64,000 nucleotides of DNA, taken from the NCBI RefSeq assembly GCF_029893635.1, contig NZ_JARXYR010000002.1, positions 2,703,001-2,767,000 of the forward strand. The letters run 5' to 3'. Below the pieces are notes generated by a model. That model worked only from the letters and a program-made list of their open reading frames with translations, made no database searches and was not told where the DNA came from. Below are positions 46,637 to 54,895 of the stretch, piece after piece (the stretch's first letter is position 1; each line of letters opens with the position of its first letter). The position numbers and the translations under genes were made by a program. The stretch is from Variovorax sp. TBS-050B. GTDB taxonomy: Bacteria > Pseudomonadota > Gammaproteobacteria > Burkholderiales > Burkholderiaceae_C.

Positions 46637-48877
46637 TCAGCGGCGCGGATTGCGGGCGGCGACCACGCCCGCGCCGCGCACCTCGATGCGGCGCCGGTCC
46701 ACCACCTTGCCGGCCGCATCGACCAGTTCGATGGTGTGACGGCCGGGCCAGGGCAGCCATTGCGCGCTGTTGCCGCGCGCGAAGTGCTTGCCGTCGATGC
46801 GCCATTGCACGCCGCGGCCTTCGGACTCGAAGCGCACGCGCTGGTGCAGCGGCGGAATGTCGGGGTCGAGCGCGAGGATGGTGCCGTCGGCCGGCGCGGT
46901 GATGCGCGTGGGCGCAGCGCCGGCCGGCGTGCCGGCGTCGCCGTCGAGCGCGAACAGCGTCTGCTCGGTGCCCTGCAGGAACCACTCGCCGCGCTCGGCT
47001 TCCAGCGCGTTGCCGTCGCTGCCGGGGCCGAAGGCCACCTGCGCCTCGACGAGGCCGGCCGGCGGCCGCGGCGCGCGGCTCGGCACGCGCGCATGCAGGA
47101 AGCGCATCAGCTCGGCCCATACCGGCGCCGCGCCGGTGGTGCCGCTCACGTCCCACATCGCCGCGCCGCTGGCGTTGCCGACCCACACGCCCACCGTGTA
47201 GCGCTGCGACCAGCCCACGGCCCAGTTGTCGCGCATGTCCTTGCTGGTGCCGGTCTTCACCGCGGTCCAGAAGCGGGTGGAGAGGATGCTGTCGGGGCCG
47301 AAGGTGCGGGTGCGCGCATTCGCGTCCGACAGGATGTCGCCGACGATGAAGGCCGCGCGCGGATCGAGCACCGCCGGCGCGGCGGGCGGCGCCTTGCCGC
47401 CTGGCGCGGTTGCCGTGCGCGCCGCGACCAGCGTCACCGGCCCGTGCCGTCCGCCGTTGGCGAGCGTGCGGTAGGCGTTGGCGAGCGACAGCAGCGAGAC
47501 CTCGGCGCTGCCGAGCGCGAGGCTGTAGCCGTAGTAGTCGCCGCTCTCGCGCAGCGGCAGGCCCATGGCGCGCAATTGCCGCGCGAAGGCTTCGGGCGAC
47601 ACCATCACCAGCGTGCGCACGGCCGGCACGTTGAGCGAGGCGGCCAGCGCGGTGCGCACCGACACCGGGCCCTTGAACTGCCGGTCGTAGTTCTGCGGAA
47701 TGTAGAGGCCGCTCGCGGTGCTGATCTGCGCCGTCGAATCGTCGACCAGCGAAGCGGCCGTGAGCCGCCGCTCGGCGATCGCCTGCGCATAGAGCAGCGG
47801 CTTGAGCGTGGAGCCGGGCTGGCGCAGCGCGGTCACCGCGTCGACCTCGGCCGCCTGGCTCAGCGGCCCCGACGAGCCGACCCAGGCCAGCACCTCGCCG
47901 CTCGCGTTGTCGAGCACCACCAGTGCGCCGTCCTCCACGTGCCGGCCGCGCAGTTCCTTCAGGTGGCGCTGCAGCGTCTCGAGCGCAAAGCGCTGCAGCG
48001 GCGCATGCAGCGTGGTGCGCACGCTGTCGGCCGGCTCGTCCTTGCCGGCTTCGCCGCCGTCGCGCTGTTCCTTCAGCGCACGCCGGGCGGCATGCGGCGC
48101 GATGCCCTCGCTCGCATCGAAGGCGCGCCGCTGCACCGCGGCCGTGGTGAACATGTCGAGCGCCTCGCAGTCGACCTTCTGCCCGGGCTCCATCGCGCGC
48201 AGCACCTCGCAGGCGCGCTGCGCCACGAGCGCCGGCTTCGCGTTGGGCGCGCGCACCAGCGCCGCAGCCACGCTGGCCTCGCGCGCATCGAGCCCATTCG
48301 GCGCCTTGCCGAACAGCGTGCGCGAGAGCGCATCGATGCCTACGATCTCGCCGCGGAACGGCACGCTGTTGAGGTAGGCCTCCAGGATCTGGTCCTTGCG
48401 CCAGTTGCGCTCCAGCTGCGCGGCGGCCACGGTCTGGCCGATCTTCTGCTTCAGGCTGCGGCCGCTGTTGGCGCGGCGCAGGTCCTCGTCGAGCAGGCCG
48501 GCGAGCTGCATCGTGATGGTCGACGCGCCGCGCGTGCGCGTGTTCCACAGGTTGCCCCAGGCGGCCGACGACACCGCGCGCCAGTCGACGCCGCTGTGCT
48601 CGTAGAAGCGCCGGTCCTCGCTCAGCACCATCGCCGTGCGCAGCGCGGGCGACACGTCGGCCAGCGCGATCCACTGGCCGCGCCGCACGCTGGCATCGGT
48701 GCGCACGCGCTGCAGCAGTTCGCCGTTGCGGTCGAGCACCGCGGTGTCGGAGGAACGGAACTCGCGCTTCACTTCGTCGAAACGCGCCACGGCGGCCAAC
48801 GCGGGCGCCTGCACGCAGGCGAGCGCCAGCAGCCATGCGGCGAGGCAGCGGCGGCTGGCGGCGGGCGGGCGGTGCAT
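46637..48877 (-). CDS. pbpC: Penicillin-binding protein 1C
   Basis: A 746-residue bifunctional peptidoglycan enzyme. ATG 48877 gives a signal anchor (CLAAWLLALACVQAPALA). The glycosyltransferase domain (about 55-230) has EDRRFYEHSGVD, GASTITMQL and RKDQILEAYLN. The transpeptidase domain (about 290-570) has STLK in RQPGSTLKPLLY (active Ser), SLN in AASLNVPAV, and KTGTS. The C-terminal beta domain (about 640-746, ending RRRIEVRGAGVV) is the PBP1C C-terminal module. In many Proteobacteria it neighbours an alpha-2-macroglobulin gene; the only such gene in the window is the fragment at 63792. Confidence 0.95.
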   Translation of the reverse strand: MHRPPAASRRCLAAWLLALACVQAPALAAVARFDEVKREFRSSDTAVLDRNGELLQRVRTDASVRRGQWIALADVSPALRTAMVLSEDRRFYEHSGVDWRAVSSAAWGNLWNTRTRGASTITMQLAGLLDEDLRRANSGRSLKQKIGQTVAAAQLERNWRKDQILEAYLNSVPFRGEIVGIDALSRTLFGKAPNGLDAREASVAAALVRAPNAKPALVAQRACEVLRAMEPGQKVDCEALDMFTTAAVQRRAFDASEGIAPHAARRALKEQRDGGEAGKDEPADSVRTTLHAPLQRFALETLQRHLKELRGRHVEDGALVVLDNASGEVLAWVGSSGPLSQAAEVDAVTALRQPGSTLKPLLYAQAIAERRLTAASLVDDSTAQISTASGLYIPQNYDRQFKGPVSVRTALAASLNVPAVRTLVMVSPEAFARQLRAMGLPLRESGDYYGYSLALGSAEVSLLSLANAYRTLANGGRHGPVTLVAARTATAPGGKAPPAAPAVLDPRAAFIVGDILSDANARTRTFGPDSILSTRFWTAVKTGTSKDMRDNWAVGWSQRYTVGVWVGNASGAAMWDVSGTTGAAPVWAELMRFLHARVPSRAPRPPAGLVEAQVAFGPGSDGNALEAERGEWFLQGTEQTLFALDGDAGTPAGAAPTRITAPADGTILALDPDIPPLHQRVRFESEGRGVQWRIDGKHFARGNSAQWLPWPGRHTIELVDAAGKVVDRRRIEVRGAGVVAARNPRR

Positions 48878-49138
48878 GGGCAAAAGCAAAGGTTGCGGTG
48901 GCGAGGGCGCGCCATTTTCGACGATACGGCCGCGGGAACTGCACCTACCCCGAAACGGGTGCGGCGCCGCCTGCGCCGTGGTGGGCGTAGCGCCAAAGTT
49001 CGCAGCAGGCCCACATCCGGTAACCAACTTCACGCGCGCGCCTCATGGCGGATACGGCGCCGAGACGGAGGTGGCCTTCAATGCGGAAGCGGCTTGCGAG
49101 AGGCGGGCCGTTTCCCAGAACTCCAAGGAGAAAGCACC

Positions 49139-49351
49139 ATGATCAAGACACTGGCCATCCTGCTTGCCGCATCGGCCGTCCTGGCCGGCTGCGTCGTCGC
49201 GCCCTACGACCGTTCGCCGCCGCCGCGCCCCGGCTACGGCTATGGAGACCGCGACCGCGACGGCGTGCCCAACCGCTACGACCGCGACCGCGACAACGAC
49301 GGCGTGCCGAACCGCTGGGACCGCAACCCGAACAATCCGTACCGCCGCTGA
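49139..49351 (+). CDS. Small lipoprotein with Asp-rich calcium-type repeats
   Basis: A 70-residue protein. AAGGAG lies before the ATG. The lipoprotein signal ends in VLAGC, giving a mature part of about 54 residues. This contains two close DxDxDGVPNRxDR units (DRDRDGVPNRYDRD and DRDNDGVPNRWDRN), like the Asp-rich loops of thrombospondin type 3 repeats that bind Ca2+. It is likely anchored in the envelope and may bind divalent metals. Such short proteins occur widely in Burkholderiales without known function. Confidence 0.8.
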   Translation: MIKTLAILLAASAVLAGCVVAPYDRSPPPRPGYGYGDRDRDGVPNRYDRDRDNDGVPNRWDRNPNNPYRR

Positions 49352-49370
49352 AGGCGGGGCAGGGAGATGG

Positions 49371-49997
49371 CTAAGCGGGGCGCCGCGCCAGCAGCGCCCA
49401 CACGCCGGCCGCGCCCAGCAGCGAGCCGCCCGCGAGGTTGAAGCGCCGCTGCGCGCGCGGCGAGGCCAGCAGCCTGCGCGCCGATCCCGCGAACACCGCA
49501 TACAGCGCGGCGTTGAGCGCGGCCATGGCGACGAAGGTGGCCGCCAGCACCCAGAGCTGGCGCGTCACGTCGGCCGCGGGGCTCAGGAACTGCGGCAGGA
49601 AGGCCACGAAGAACACGATGCCCTTCGGGTTAAGGGCGGTCACCAGGTAGGTGTTGGCGAAGAGGCGCCAGCGCGAGCCGGGCGCGGCCGGCGCCGCGAT
49701 CTCGCCGCCACCCATGCCCGCGCGCAGCATCTTCATGGCGAGGTAGATCAGGTACAGCCCGCCCGCCCACTTGACCACCGTGAACCAGAAGGCCGAAGCC
49801 GCGAGCAGCGCGCCCAGGCCGAGCAGCGACACCACCAGCGCGGTTGAATCGCCCAGCGCCACCGCGGCCACGAGCGGAAGCTTCGCGCGGCGGCCGTGCG
49901 CCATCGAGTAGCTGATGACCGTGAGGATGGTCGGGCCCGGAATGACGAGCAGCACGGCCGATGCGGCGACGAAGGCGAGCCAGAGTTCGAGAGGCAT
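49371..49997 (-). CDS. LysE/RhtB-family exporter
   Basis: A 208-residue inner-membrane protein with six helices. The N-terminal helix VLLVIPGPTILTVISYSMAHG carries the PGP motif of the family, followed by LGDSTALVVSLLGLGALL, KWAGGLYLIYLAMKML and NPKGIVFFVAFLPQFL. Members export amino acids (lysine, homoserine, threonine, leucine). Specificity cannot be read. It appears as a single gene. Confidence 0.92.
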   Translation of the reverse strand: MPLELWLAFVAASAVLLVIPGPTILTVISYSMAHGRRAKLPLVAAVALGDSTALVVSLLGLGALLAASAFWFTVVKWAGGLYLIYLAMKMLRAGMGGGEIAAPAAPGSRWRLFANTYLVTALNPKGIVFFVAFLPQFLSPAADVTRQLWVLAATFVAMAALNAALYAVFAGSARRLLASPRAQRRFNLAGGSLLGAAGVWALLARRPA

Positions 49998-50043
49998 GGA
50001 ATCTCCAGAAGGAAGAAGGAAGGACGCGGACGGCCCGCGGCGT

Positions 50044-50313
50044 TCAGCTGCCGAAGCGCGCGGCCGAGCGGGCCTTGGCGCGCTCGGCCTCCACCGCGCG
50101 GTCGCGCGGCTCGGCGCTGGTCACGAGCGAATCGATCAGCCGCGCCGCGCTGACCGCCACTTCCTCGACCGCGCGCTCGAAGGCCTGCTCGTTGGCCTTG
50201 GAGGGCACGTGGAAGCCGCTGAGCTTGCGCACGAACTGCAGCGCCGCGGCGCGGATCTCCTGCTCGGTGGCGGGAGGCTCGAAGTTGTACAGGGTCTTGA
50301 TGCTTCTGCACAT
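50044..50313 (-). CDS. DUF2277 family protein
   Basis: An 89-residue protein: MCRSIKTLYNFEPPATEQEI then ALQFVRKLSGFHVPSKANE, the DUF2277 pattern. The family is small, helical, cytosolic and uncharacterised; relatives may bind metals through the conserved N-terminal Cys. It lies just downstream of selU on the same strand (35 bp) and could be the last gene of that operon. Confidence 0.88.
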   Translation of the reverse strand: MCRSIKTLYNFEPPATEQEIRAAALQFVRKLSGFHVPSKANEQAFERAVEEVAVSAARLIDSLVTSAEPRDRAVEAERAKARSAARFGS

Positions 50314-50348
50314 GGGCGGCTTGCTCCGGTCGGGGCCAGGGGATGGGG

Positions 50349-51416
50349 CTACGGCAGGCGAAGGATGGCGTCGGCCACCGCTTCGATGCCCGCGTCGCTC
50401 AGGTCGGGCGCCGCGACCTGACGCCGCTGCGGCCACTGCTCGAAATGCCGCGCCTGCGAACGCTCGTAGTGCGGATCGTAATGAAGCGCCATCAGTTCGG
50501 CAAAGAGCGGCGCCAGCGCGCCTTCGAGCGCCCATTCCTGCCAGCGCTGCACCACCGCCTTGCCCTGCAGTTCCTTGAGCCGGCCGAGCTGATCCGCGAG
50601 CGCCTGGCGGTCGTCGCCGAGGTAGGCGTAGTCGCGCAGCAGGTAGTCGAGGCGCGCGGCCGCATCGGCCTGCACCTCGACGCAGGGCGCCGCGCGCATG
50701 CGCGCGACCAGCGGAATCGGCAGCGAGAGCCGGCCGATGCGCGCGCTCTCGCCTTCCACGTACACCGTGCGCGAGAGGTCGAGCGCCTCGAAGCAGGTGG
50801 CGATGCGGGTCTCGAACTGCTTCTGCGAGGGCTGCGGCACGCCCGGCAGCGCGCCGAGCAGCGAACCCTTGTGGCTTGCGAAATGCTCGAGGTCGATCAC
50901 CTGCTCGCCGCGCGCGGCCAGCGCCTGCAGCACGCGCGTCTTGGCACTGCCGGTCGCGCCGCAGATCACCCGGAGCTGCAGCTGCGGCACGGCGGCCTCG
51001 ATCTGCGCGAGCACATGGTGGCGATAGCTCTTGTAGCCGCCCGCGAGCTGCTGCGCGTCCCAGCCGACCAGGCGCAGCCAGGTCACCATCGAGCCGCTGC
51101 GCAGGCCGCCGCGCCAGCAGTAGACCAGCGGCCGCCAGTGGGGGGGCTGCTCGCCGAAGCGTTCGCGCAGATGCCGCGCGAGGTTGGCCGCCACCATCGC
51201 GCCGCCCACGCGCCGCGCCTCGAAGGCGCCGGTCTGCTTGTAGATGGTGCCGACGATGCGGCGCTCCTCGTCGTCGAGCACCGGGCAGTTGATCGCGCCG
51301 GGAATGTGGTCGAGCGCGAATTCCGACGGTGAGCGCGCGTCGATGATGGTGTCGAAGCGTGGAATGTCGGCCACGCGCGTCGGCTGGTGGCGGGAATGGT
51401 TGTCGCGTTCAGCCAT
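50349..51416 (-). CDS. selU: tRNA 2-selenouridine synthase
   Basis: A 355-residue enzyme (also called MnmH) that replaces sulfur by selenium in 2-thiouridine at the wobble position of some tRNAs through a geranylated intermediate, using selenophosphate. The N-terminal rhodanese domain has the active Cys100 in YCWRGGLRSG; the C-terminal part has a P-loop GATGSAKT (153-160). ATG 51416 or 51422 overlaps the 3' end of the upstream ABC permease gene by 8-14 bp, so it is co-translated with a phosphonate-type transporter. selD, which makes its donor, is divergent at 54896. Confidence 0.94.
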   Translation of the reverse strand: MAERDNHSRHQPTRVADIPRFDTIIDARSPSEFALDHIPGAINCPVLDDEERRIVGTIYKQTGAFEARRVGGAMVAANLARHLRERFGEQPPHWRPLVYCWRGGLRSGSMVTWLRLVGWDAQQLAGGYKSYRHHVLAQIEAAVPQLQLRVICGATGSAKTRVLQALAARGEQVIDLEHFASHKGSLLGALPGVPQPSQKQFETRIATCFEALDLSRTVYVEGESARIGRLSLPIPLVARMRAAPCVEVQADAAARLDYLLRDYAYLGDDRQALADQLGRLKELQGKAVVQRWQEWALEGALAPLFAELMALHYDPHYERSQARHFEQWPQRRQVAAPDLSDAGIEAVADAILRLP

Positions 51417-52224
51417 GGGCATGCCCCAGTGTGCGCCGCAGCCGCGCGCTCGCGAAGTCGACGAGGGCCACGAGCACGAACATGGCGATCAGGACGGTCA
51501 TGGCCTGTTGCTGTTGGAAGATCGACAAGTGGAAGTAGAGCAGCTGCCCGAGCCCGCCGCCGCCGACGAAGCCCAGCACCGCCGCCATGCGGATGTTCAT
51601 TTCCCAACGATACAGCGCATAGGCCAGCCATTGCGGCAGCACCAGCGGCAAGCTGCCGTAGCCGAAGGCCGCCACCGCGCCCGCGCCGCCCAGCGCGAGC
51701 GCCTGCTCGGGCGCGCGCGGTGCGTTCTCGAGGCTTTCGGCGAACAGCCGGCCGAGCACGCCGGTGGTGTGCAGCGCGAGCGCGAGCGCGCCCGCGAACG
51801 GGCCGATGCCCGCGGCCAGCACCATGAGCGCGGCCCAGACCAGCTCGGGCACGCTGCGCAGCAGGTTGAGCACGAAGCGCGTGGCATGGCGCGGCACCGC
51901 GCCCGCGCGCCCCGCCGCCGCGAGCGCTAGCACCGCGCCGGCCGCCGCCGCGAGCACCGTGCCCAGGGCCGACACGGCGAGCGTCTGCAGCGCGCCCCAG
52001 CCGGTCCTGGCGAGGAAGGCGCGCGAAAGGTCGGGCGGGAAGAACTCCAGCACGAAGCGGCCCATGAGCCGCAGCGATTCGCCGCTGCCGAGCGCGCGGT
52101 AGTCGATGCCGAGATAGACGAAGCTCGCCGCCACGGCGGCCACGATCAGCAGCGCCACCACGCGGCAGCGCACGCACACCGGCATGCGCGGCAGGGGCGG
52201 GGCGGCGGCCGCGGCGGCCTTCAT
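51409..52224 (-). CDS. phnE: PhnE-type ABC transporter permease (second)
   Basis: A 271-residue inner-membrane permease with about six helices. The coupling region is the EAA-like loop, and the C-terminal signature RMAAVLGFVGGGGLGQLLYF matches PhnE-family permeases (PTS for phosphonate, phosphite or related oxyanions). Its ATG overlaps the stop of the first permease by 4 bp, and its 3' end overlaps selU. The role is probably to form a heterodimeric channel with the upstream permease. Confidence 0.9.
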   Translation of the reverse strand: MKAAAAAAPPLPRMPVCVRCRVVALLIVAAVAASFVYLGIDYRALGSGESLRLMGRFVLEFFPPDLSRAFLARTGWGALQTLAVSALGTVLAAAAGAVLALAAAGRAGAVPRHATRFVLNLLRSVPELVWAALMVLAAGIGPFAGALALALHTTGVLGRLFAESLENAPRAPEQALALGGAGAVAAFGYGSLPLVLPQWLAYALYRWEMNIRMAAVLGFVGGGGLGQLLYFHLSIFQQQQAMTVLIAMFVLVALVDFASARLRRTLGHAHG

Positions 52225-53060
52225 GCGAGCAGCCTCCGCAGCGCGTTGCTCAGCGCGTCGGCCAGCAGCACGAGCGCGAGGAACACCAGCAGGATGCTGC
52301 TCGCCTCGCCGCCGTTGAGCATCTTCATCGACTGGTCCATGAGCTGCCCGAGCCCGCCCGCGCCGACGAAGCCCATCACCACCGAGGCGCGCACGGCGCA
52401 TTCCCAGCGGTAGACGGTGTAGGAGGCCAGTTCCTGCGCGGTGTTGGGCAGCAGGCCGTAGCAGAGCGCCGCGATGCGGCCGCTGCCGCCTTCGAGCAGG
52501 GCGCGCGCGGGGCGGGTGTCGGTCGATTCGAGGATCTCGGCGTAGACCTTGCCGAGCATGCCGCCGTAGGTGATGGCGAGCGCGAGCACGCCGGCGGCCG
52601 GCCCGAGGCCGAGCGCGCGCACGAACAGCAGCGCCCAGACGATCTCGGGAATCGCGCGCAGCACCATCAGCACCAGCCGCGCCGACGGCCGGACGACGGC
52701 GCCGATGCCGCGCCCCGGCCCGGGGCCGATGCGCGAGACCGAGAGCGCGCGCGTGCCGGCGAAGGCCAGCGGCACGGCGATGAGGAAAGCGAGCGCCGTG
52801 CCGGCCGTGGCCATGGCGAGCGTCTCGAGCGTGGCGCGGCCGAGCAGCGCCAGGAAGGCCGGCGCGGTCTCGGGCGGCAGGAAGCCCGCGAGAAAGCCGC
52901 CGATCACCGACAGGTTGCCGGGTGCGAAGAGCGCCGCGGGCTGGAACTCGGCGAGCCGCAGCACCGGCCAGGCGAGGAGCAGCGCGAGCAGCGTCCAGCC
53001 GAGGCGCGCGCGGGTCTGCGGATCGTGCGTGGGCACTTCGGACGGCCGGGCGGGGCTCAT
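52221..53060 (-). CDS. phnE: PhnE-type ABC transporter permease (first)
   Basis: A 279-residue inner-membrane permease. It has the PhnE signature [20 protein letters not shown] near residue 235, a YRWECAVR lead, and [19 protein letters not shown] in the middle. The ATG overlaps the phnC stop by 4 bp. It is similar in plan to the following permease, so the transporter uses two different permease chains. Confidence 0.9.
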   Translation of the reverse strand: MSPARPSEVPTHDPQTRARLGWTLLALLLAWPVLRLAEFQPAALFAPGNLSVIGGFLAGFLPPETAPAFLALLGRATLETLAMATAGTALAFLIAVPLAFAGTRALSVSRIGPGPGRGIGAVVRPSARLVLMVLRAIPEIVWALLFVRALGLGPAAGVLALAITYGGMLGKVYAEILESTDTRPARALLEGGSGRIAALCYGLLPNTAQELASYTVYRWECAVRASVVMGFVGAGGLGQLMDQSMKMLNGGEASSILLVFLALVLLADALSNALRRLLA

Positions 53061-53885
53061 GGGCAGTCGGGCGGCACGAAGGCGGCCTCCTGCAACGGTC
53101 GCACCGCCGGCGGCTGCGCGGCGGCGCTGGCGGCGGCCAGGCCGCCTTCGCCGGCATAGAGGGCGTCGAGCATCGCGGCATCGACCGCGCCCGCGGGCAC
53201 GTCGAACACCACGCGGCCGGCGCGCATGCCGACCACGCGCGGAAACCAGCGCAGCGCCAGGTCCACCGCATGCAGCGAGGCGACGAGCGTGGCGCCGGTG
53301 GCTTCGCTCTGCGCGACCAGCTCGCGCACGGTGGTGTCGGCCAGCGTCGGATCGAGCGCCGACACCGGCTCGTCCGCCAGCAGCAGCGCCGGGCGCTGGT
53401 AGAGCACGCGGGCCACGCCCACGCGCTGCAGCTGGCCGCCCGAGAGGCGGTCGCAGCGTTCGAAGAGGCGGTCTTCGAGCGCCAGGCGCGACAGCGCCTC
53501 GTGCGCGCCCCGCGAGGTCCGAAGGCCGCAGCAGCGAAGCGATCGCGCGCGCCGCCGACCACTGGCCCAGCCGGCCCGAGAGCACCGCGGTCACCACGCG
53601 CAGCCGCGGCGCGATCGGCGGCGCCTGGTGCACGGTGCCGATGCGCGCGCGCAGGCGCTTCAGCGCGCCGGCGTCGAGCCGCCAGGGCGCCGCGTCGAGC
53701 AGCCGGACCTGGCCTTCGGACGGCCGCAGCGCCGCGCCGAGCACGCGCAGCAGCGTGGTCTTGCCCGCGCCCGAGGGGCCGATGACCGCCACGCGCTCGC
53801 CCGCCCGCGCGGCCAGCGTCACGCCGGCGAGCGCACGCTGGCCGTTCGGGTGGACCACGCCGACGGCGTCGATCGAGAAGCTCAC
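53057..53885 (-). pseudogene. phnC: PhnC-type ABC transporter ATPase with single-base frameshift
   Basis: Joined over one frameshift, the gene encodes about 275 residues of a normal ABC ATPase: Walker A GPSGAGKTTLLR, signature [15 protein letters not shown], Walker [16 protein letters not shown]-loop [12 protein letters not shown]. The 5' part (from ATG 53885 through [14 protein letters not shown]) is in one frame; the 3' part (from [13 protein letters not shown]) is in the next. Removing one base from the four-base run at 53508-53511 (CCCC on the plus strand) restores a continuous protein. As sequenced, the ATPase is cut before its signature motif. The explanation may be sequencing error, slippage or real loss. 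It is coupled to phnE by a 4-bp overlap. Confidence 0.88.
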
Positions 53886-53913
53886 GCGCAGCGGCCTTCT
53901 TTTCTTCCGGCGG

Positions 53914-54771
53914 CTACTTGATCAGCCCGGCCGCCTTGCCCGCGGCCTCGATGCCGTCGTAGTTCGACGATCGGGTCGGCACGAAGCGGCTCGCGCGCTG
54001 CAGCGCCATGATCTCCTTGTGCGCCGGGTTCGCCGGGTCGAGCTTCAGGAAGGCGTCGGTGAGCTTCTTGGTGAGCGCCGGGTCGAGGCCGGGGCGCACG
54101 GTCCAGTTGTAGTCGTAGTAGGTCGGCGTGGTCGCGAGCACCCGCACCTTGGCGGCGTTCGGGTTCTTGGCTTCCACCAGCTTGTCCCAGACCGAGGCGT
54201 TCAGCACGCCGGCCTCGGCGCGTGCGGCGGCCACGAAGGCCACGGTGGCATCGTGCGCGCCCGAGAAGGCCACGGTCTTGAAGTCGCGCTCCGGATCGAT
54301 GCCGGCCTGCATCAGGAAGTAGCGCGGCATCAGGCTGCCCGAGGTGGAGGAGGGCGCGCCGAAGGCGAAGGTCCGGCCCTTCAGGTCGGCCAGCGTCCTG
54401 GCGGTGCTGTCGGCCGGGACGATGAACTTGCTGGTGAACACCTCGTCCTCGGCGCGCTGCACGATCGGCACCGCGCCGCCGCCGGTGCGGATGCGCGCCT
54501 GCACGTAGGTGAAGCCGCCGAGCCAGGCGAGGTCGATCTTGTTCGTCGCCAGGCCCTCGACCACCGCCGCATAGTCGGTCACGGGCGTGAACTGCACCTC
54601 GAGGCCGGTTTCCTTCTTCAGGTAGTCGCCGAGCGGCGTGAACTTGCGCTGCAGCTCGGTCGGCGCCTCGTCGGGAATGGCGGACACGCGCAGCACCTTG
54701 CCCTGTGCCGAGGCACCGAGGGCGAGGACGGACAGCGAAAGCGCAAGGGCGATGCGAAGAAGGGGCTTCAT
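53914..54771 (-). CDS. phnD: PhnD-type phosphonate/oxyanion-binding protein
   Basis: A 285-residue periplasmic binding protein with Sec signal (IALALSLSVLALGASAQG). Family features are VSAIPDEAPTELQRKFTPLG near 30, DLAWLGGFTYVQA near 85, and GAPSSTSGSLMPRYFL near 145, whose Ser/Thr residues cradle phosphonate or phosphite oxygens in known members. It is the first gene of the phnD-C-E-E-selU operon and is divergent from selD. A trigonal oxyanion such as selenite resembles phosphite in shape, so a selenium ligand is plausible but only inferred from gene order. Confidence 0.88.
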   Translation of the reverse strand: MKPLLRIALALSLSVLALGASAQGKVLRVSAIPDEAPTELQRKFTPLGDYLKKETGLEVQFTPVTDYAAVVEGLATNKIDLAWLGGFTYVQARIRTGGGAVPIVQRAEDEVFTSKFIVPADSTARTLADLKGRTFAFGAPSSTSGSLMPRYFLMQAGIDPERDFKTVAFSGAHDATVAFVAAARAEAGVLNASVWDKLVEAKNPNAAKVRVLATTPTYYDYNWTVRPGLDPALTKKLTDAFLKLDPANPAHKEIMALQRASRFVPTRSSNYDGIEAAGKAAGLIK

Positions 54772-54862
54772 GGGAGAAAGAAGGCGCGGCGGAGGCGCCG
54801 GAAGGATCGGGGAGCCCTCGATTGTAGAAACCCGCGTGCCGGCGCCGCGGCCGGCCGGCTTC

Positions 54863-54868
54863 GATAAT
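54863..54868 (+). promoter_or_regulatory. Candidate -10 box of selD
   Basis: GATAAT lies 28-33 bases before the selD ATG in the 124-bp divergent gap between phnD and selD, matching TATAAT at five of six positions. No good -35 box is seen at the proper distance, so an activator may be needed. Confidence 0.35.
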
Positions 54869-54895
54869 GGCGGCCGTTTGCCTCCGGATTGCGCC

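Noticed and set aside
48878..49138. Possible small gene between pbpC and the lipoprotein gene
   Set aside because: Frames in this gap are short, lack ribosome sites and encode Arg/Ala-rich peptides. It is better read as two divergent promoters.
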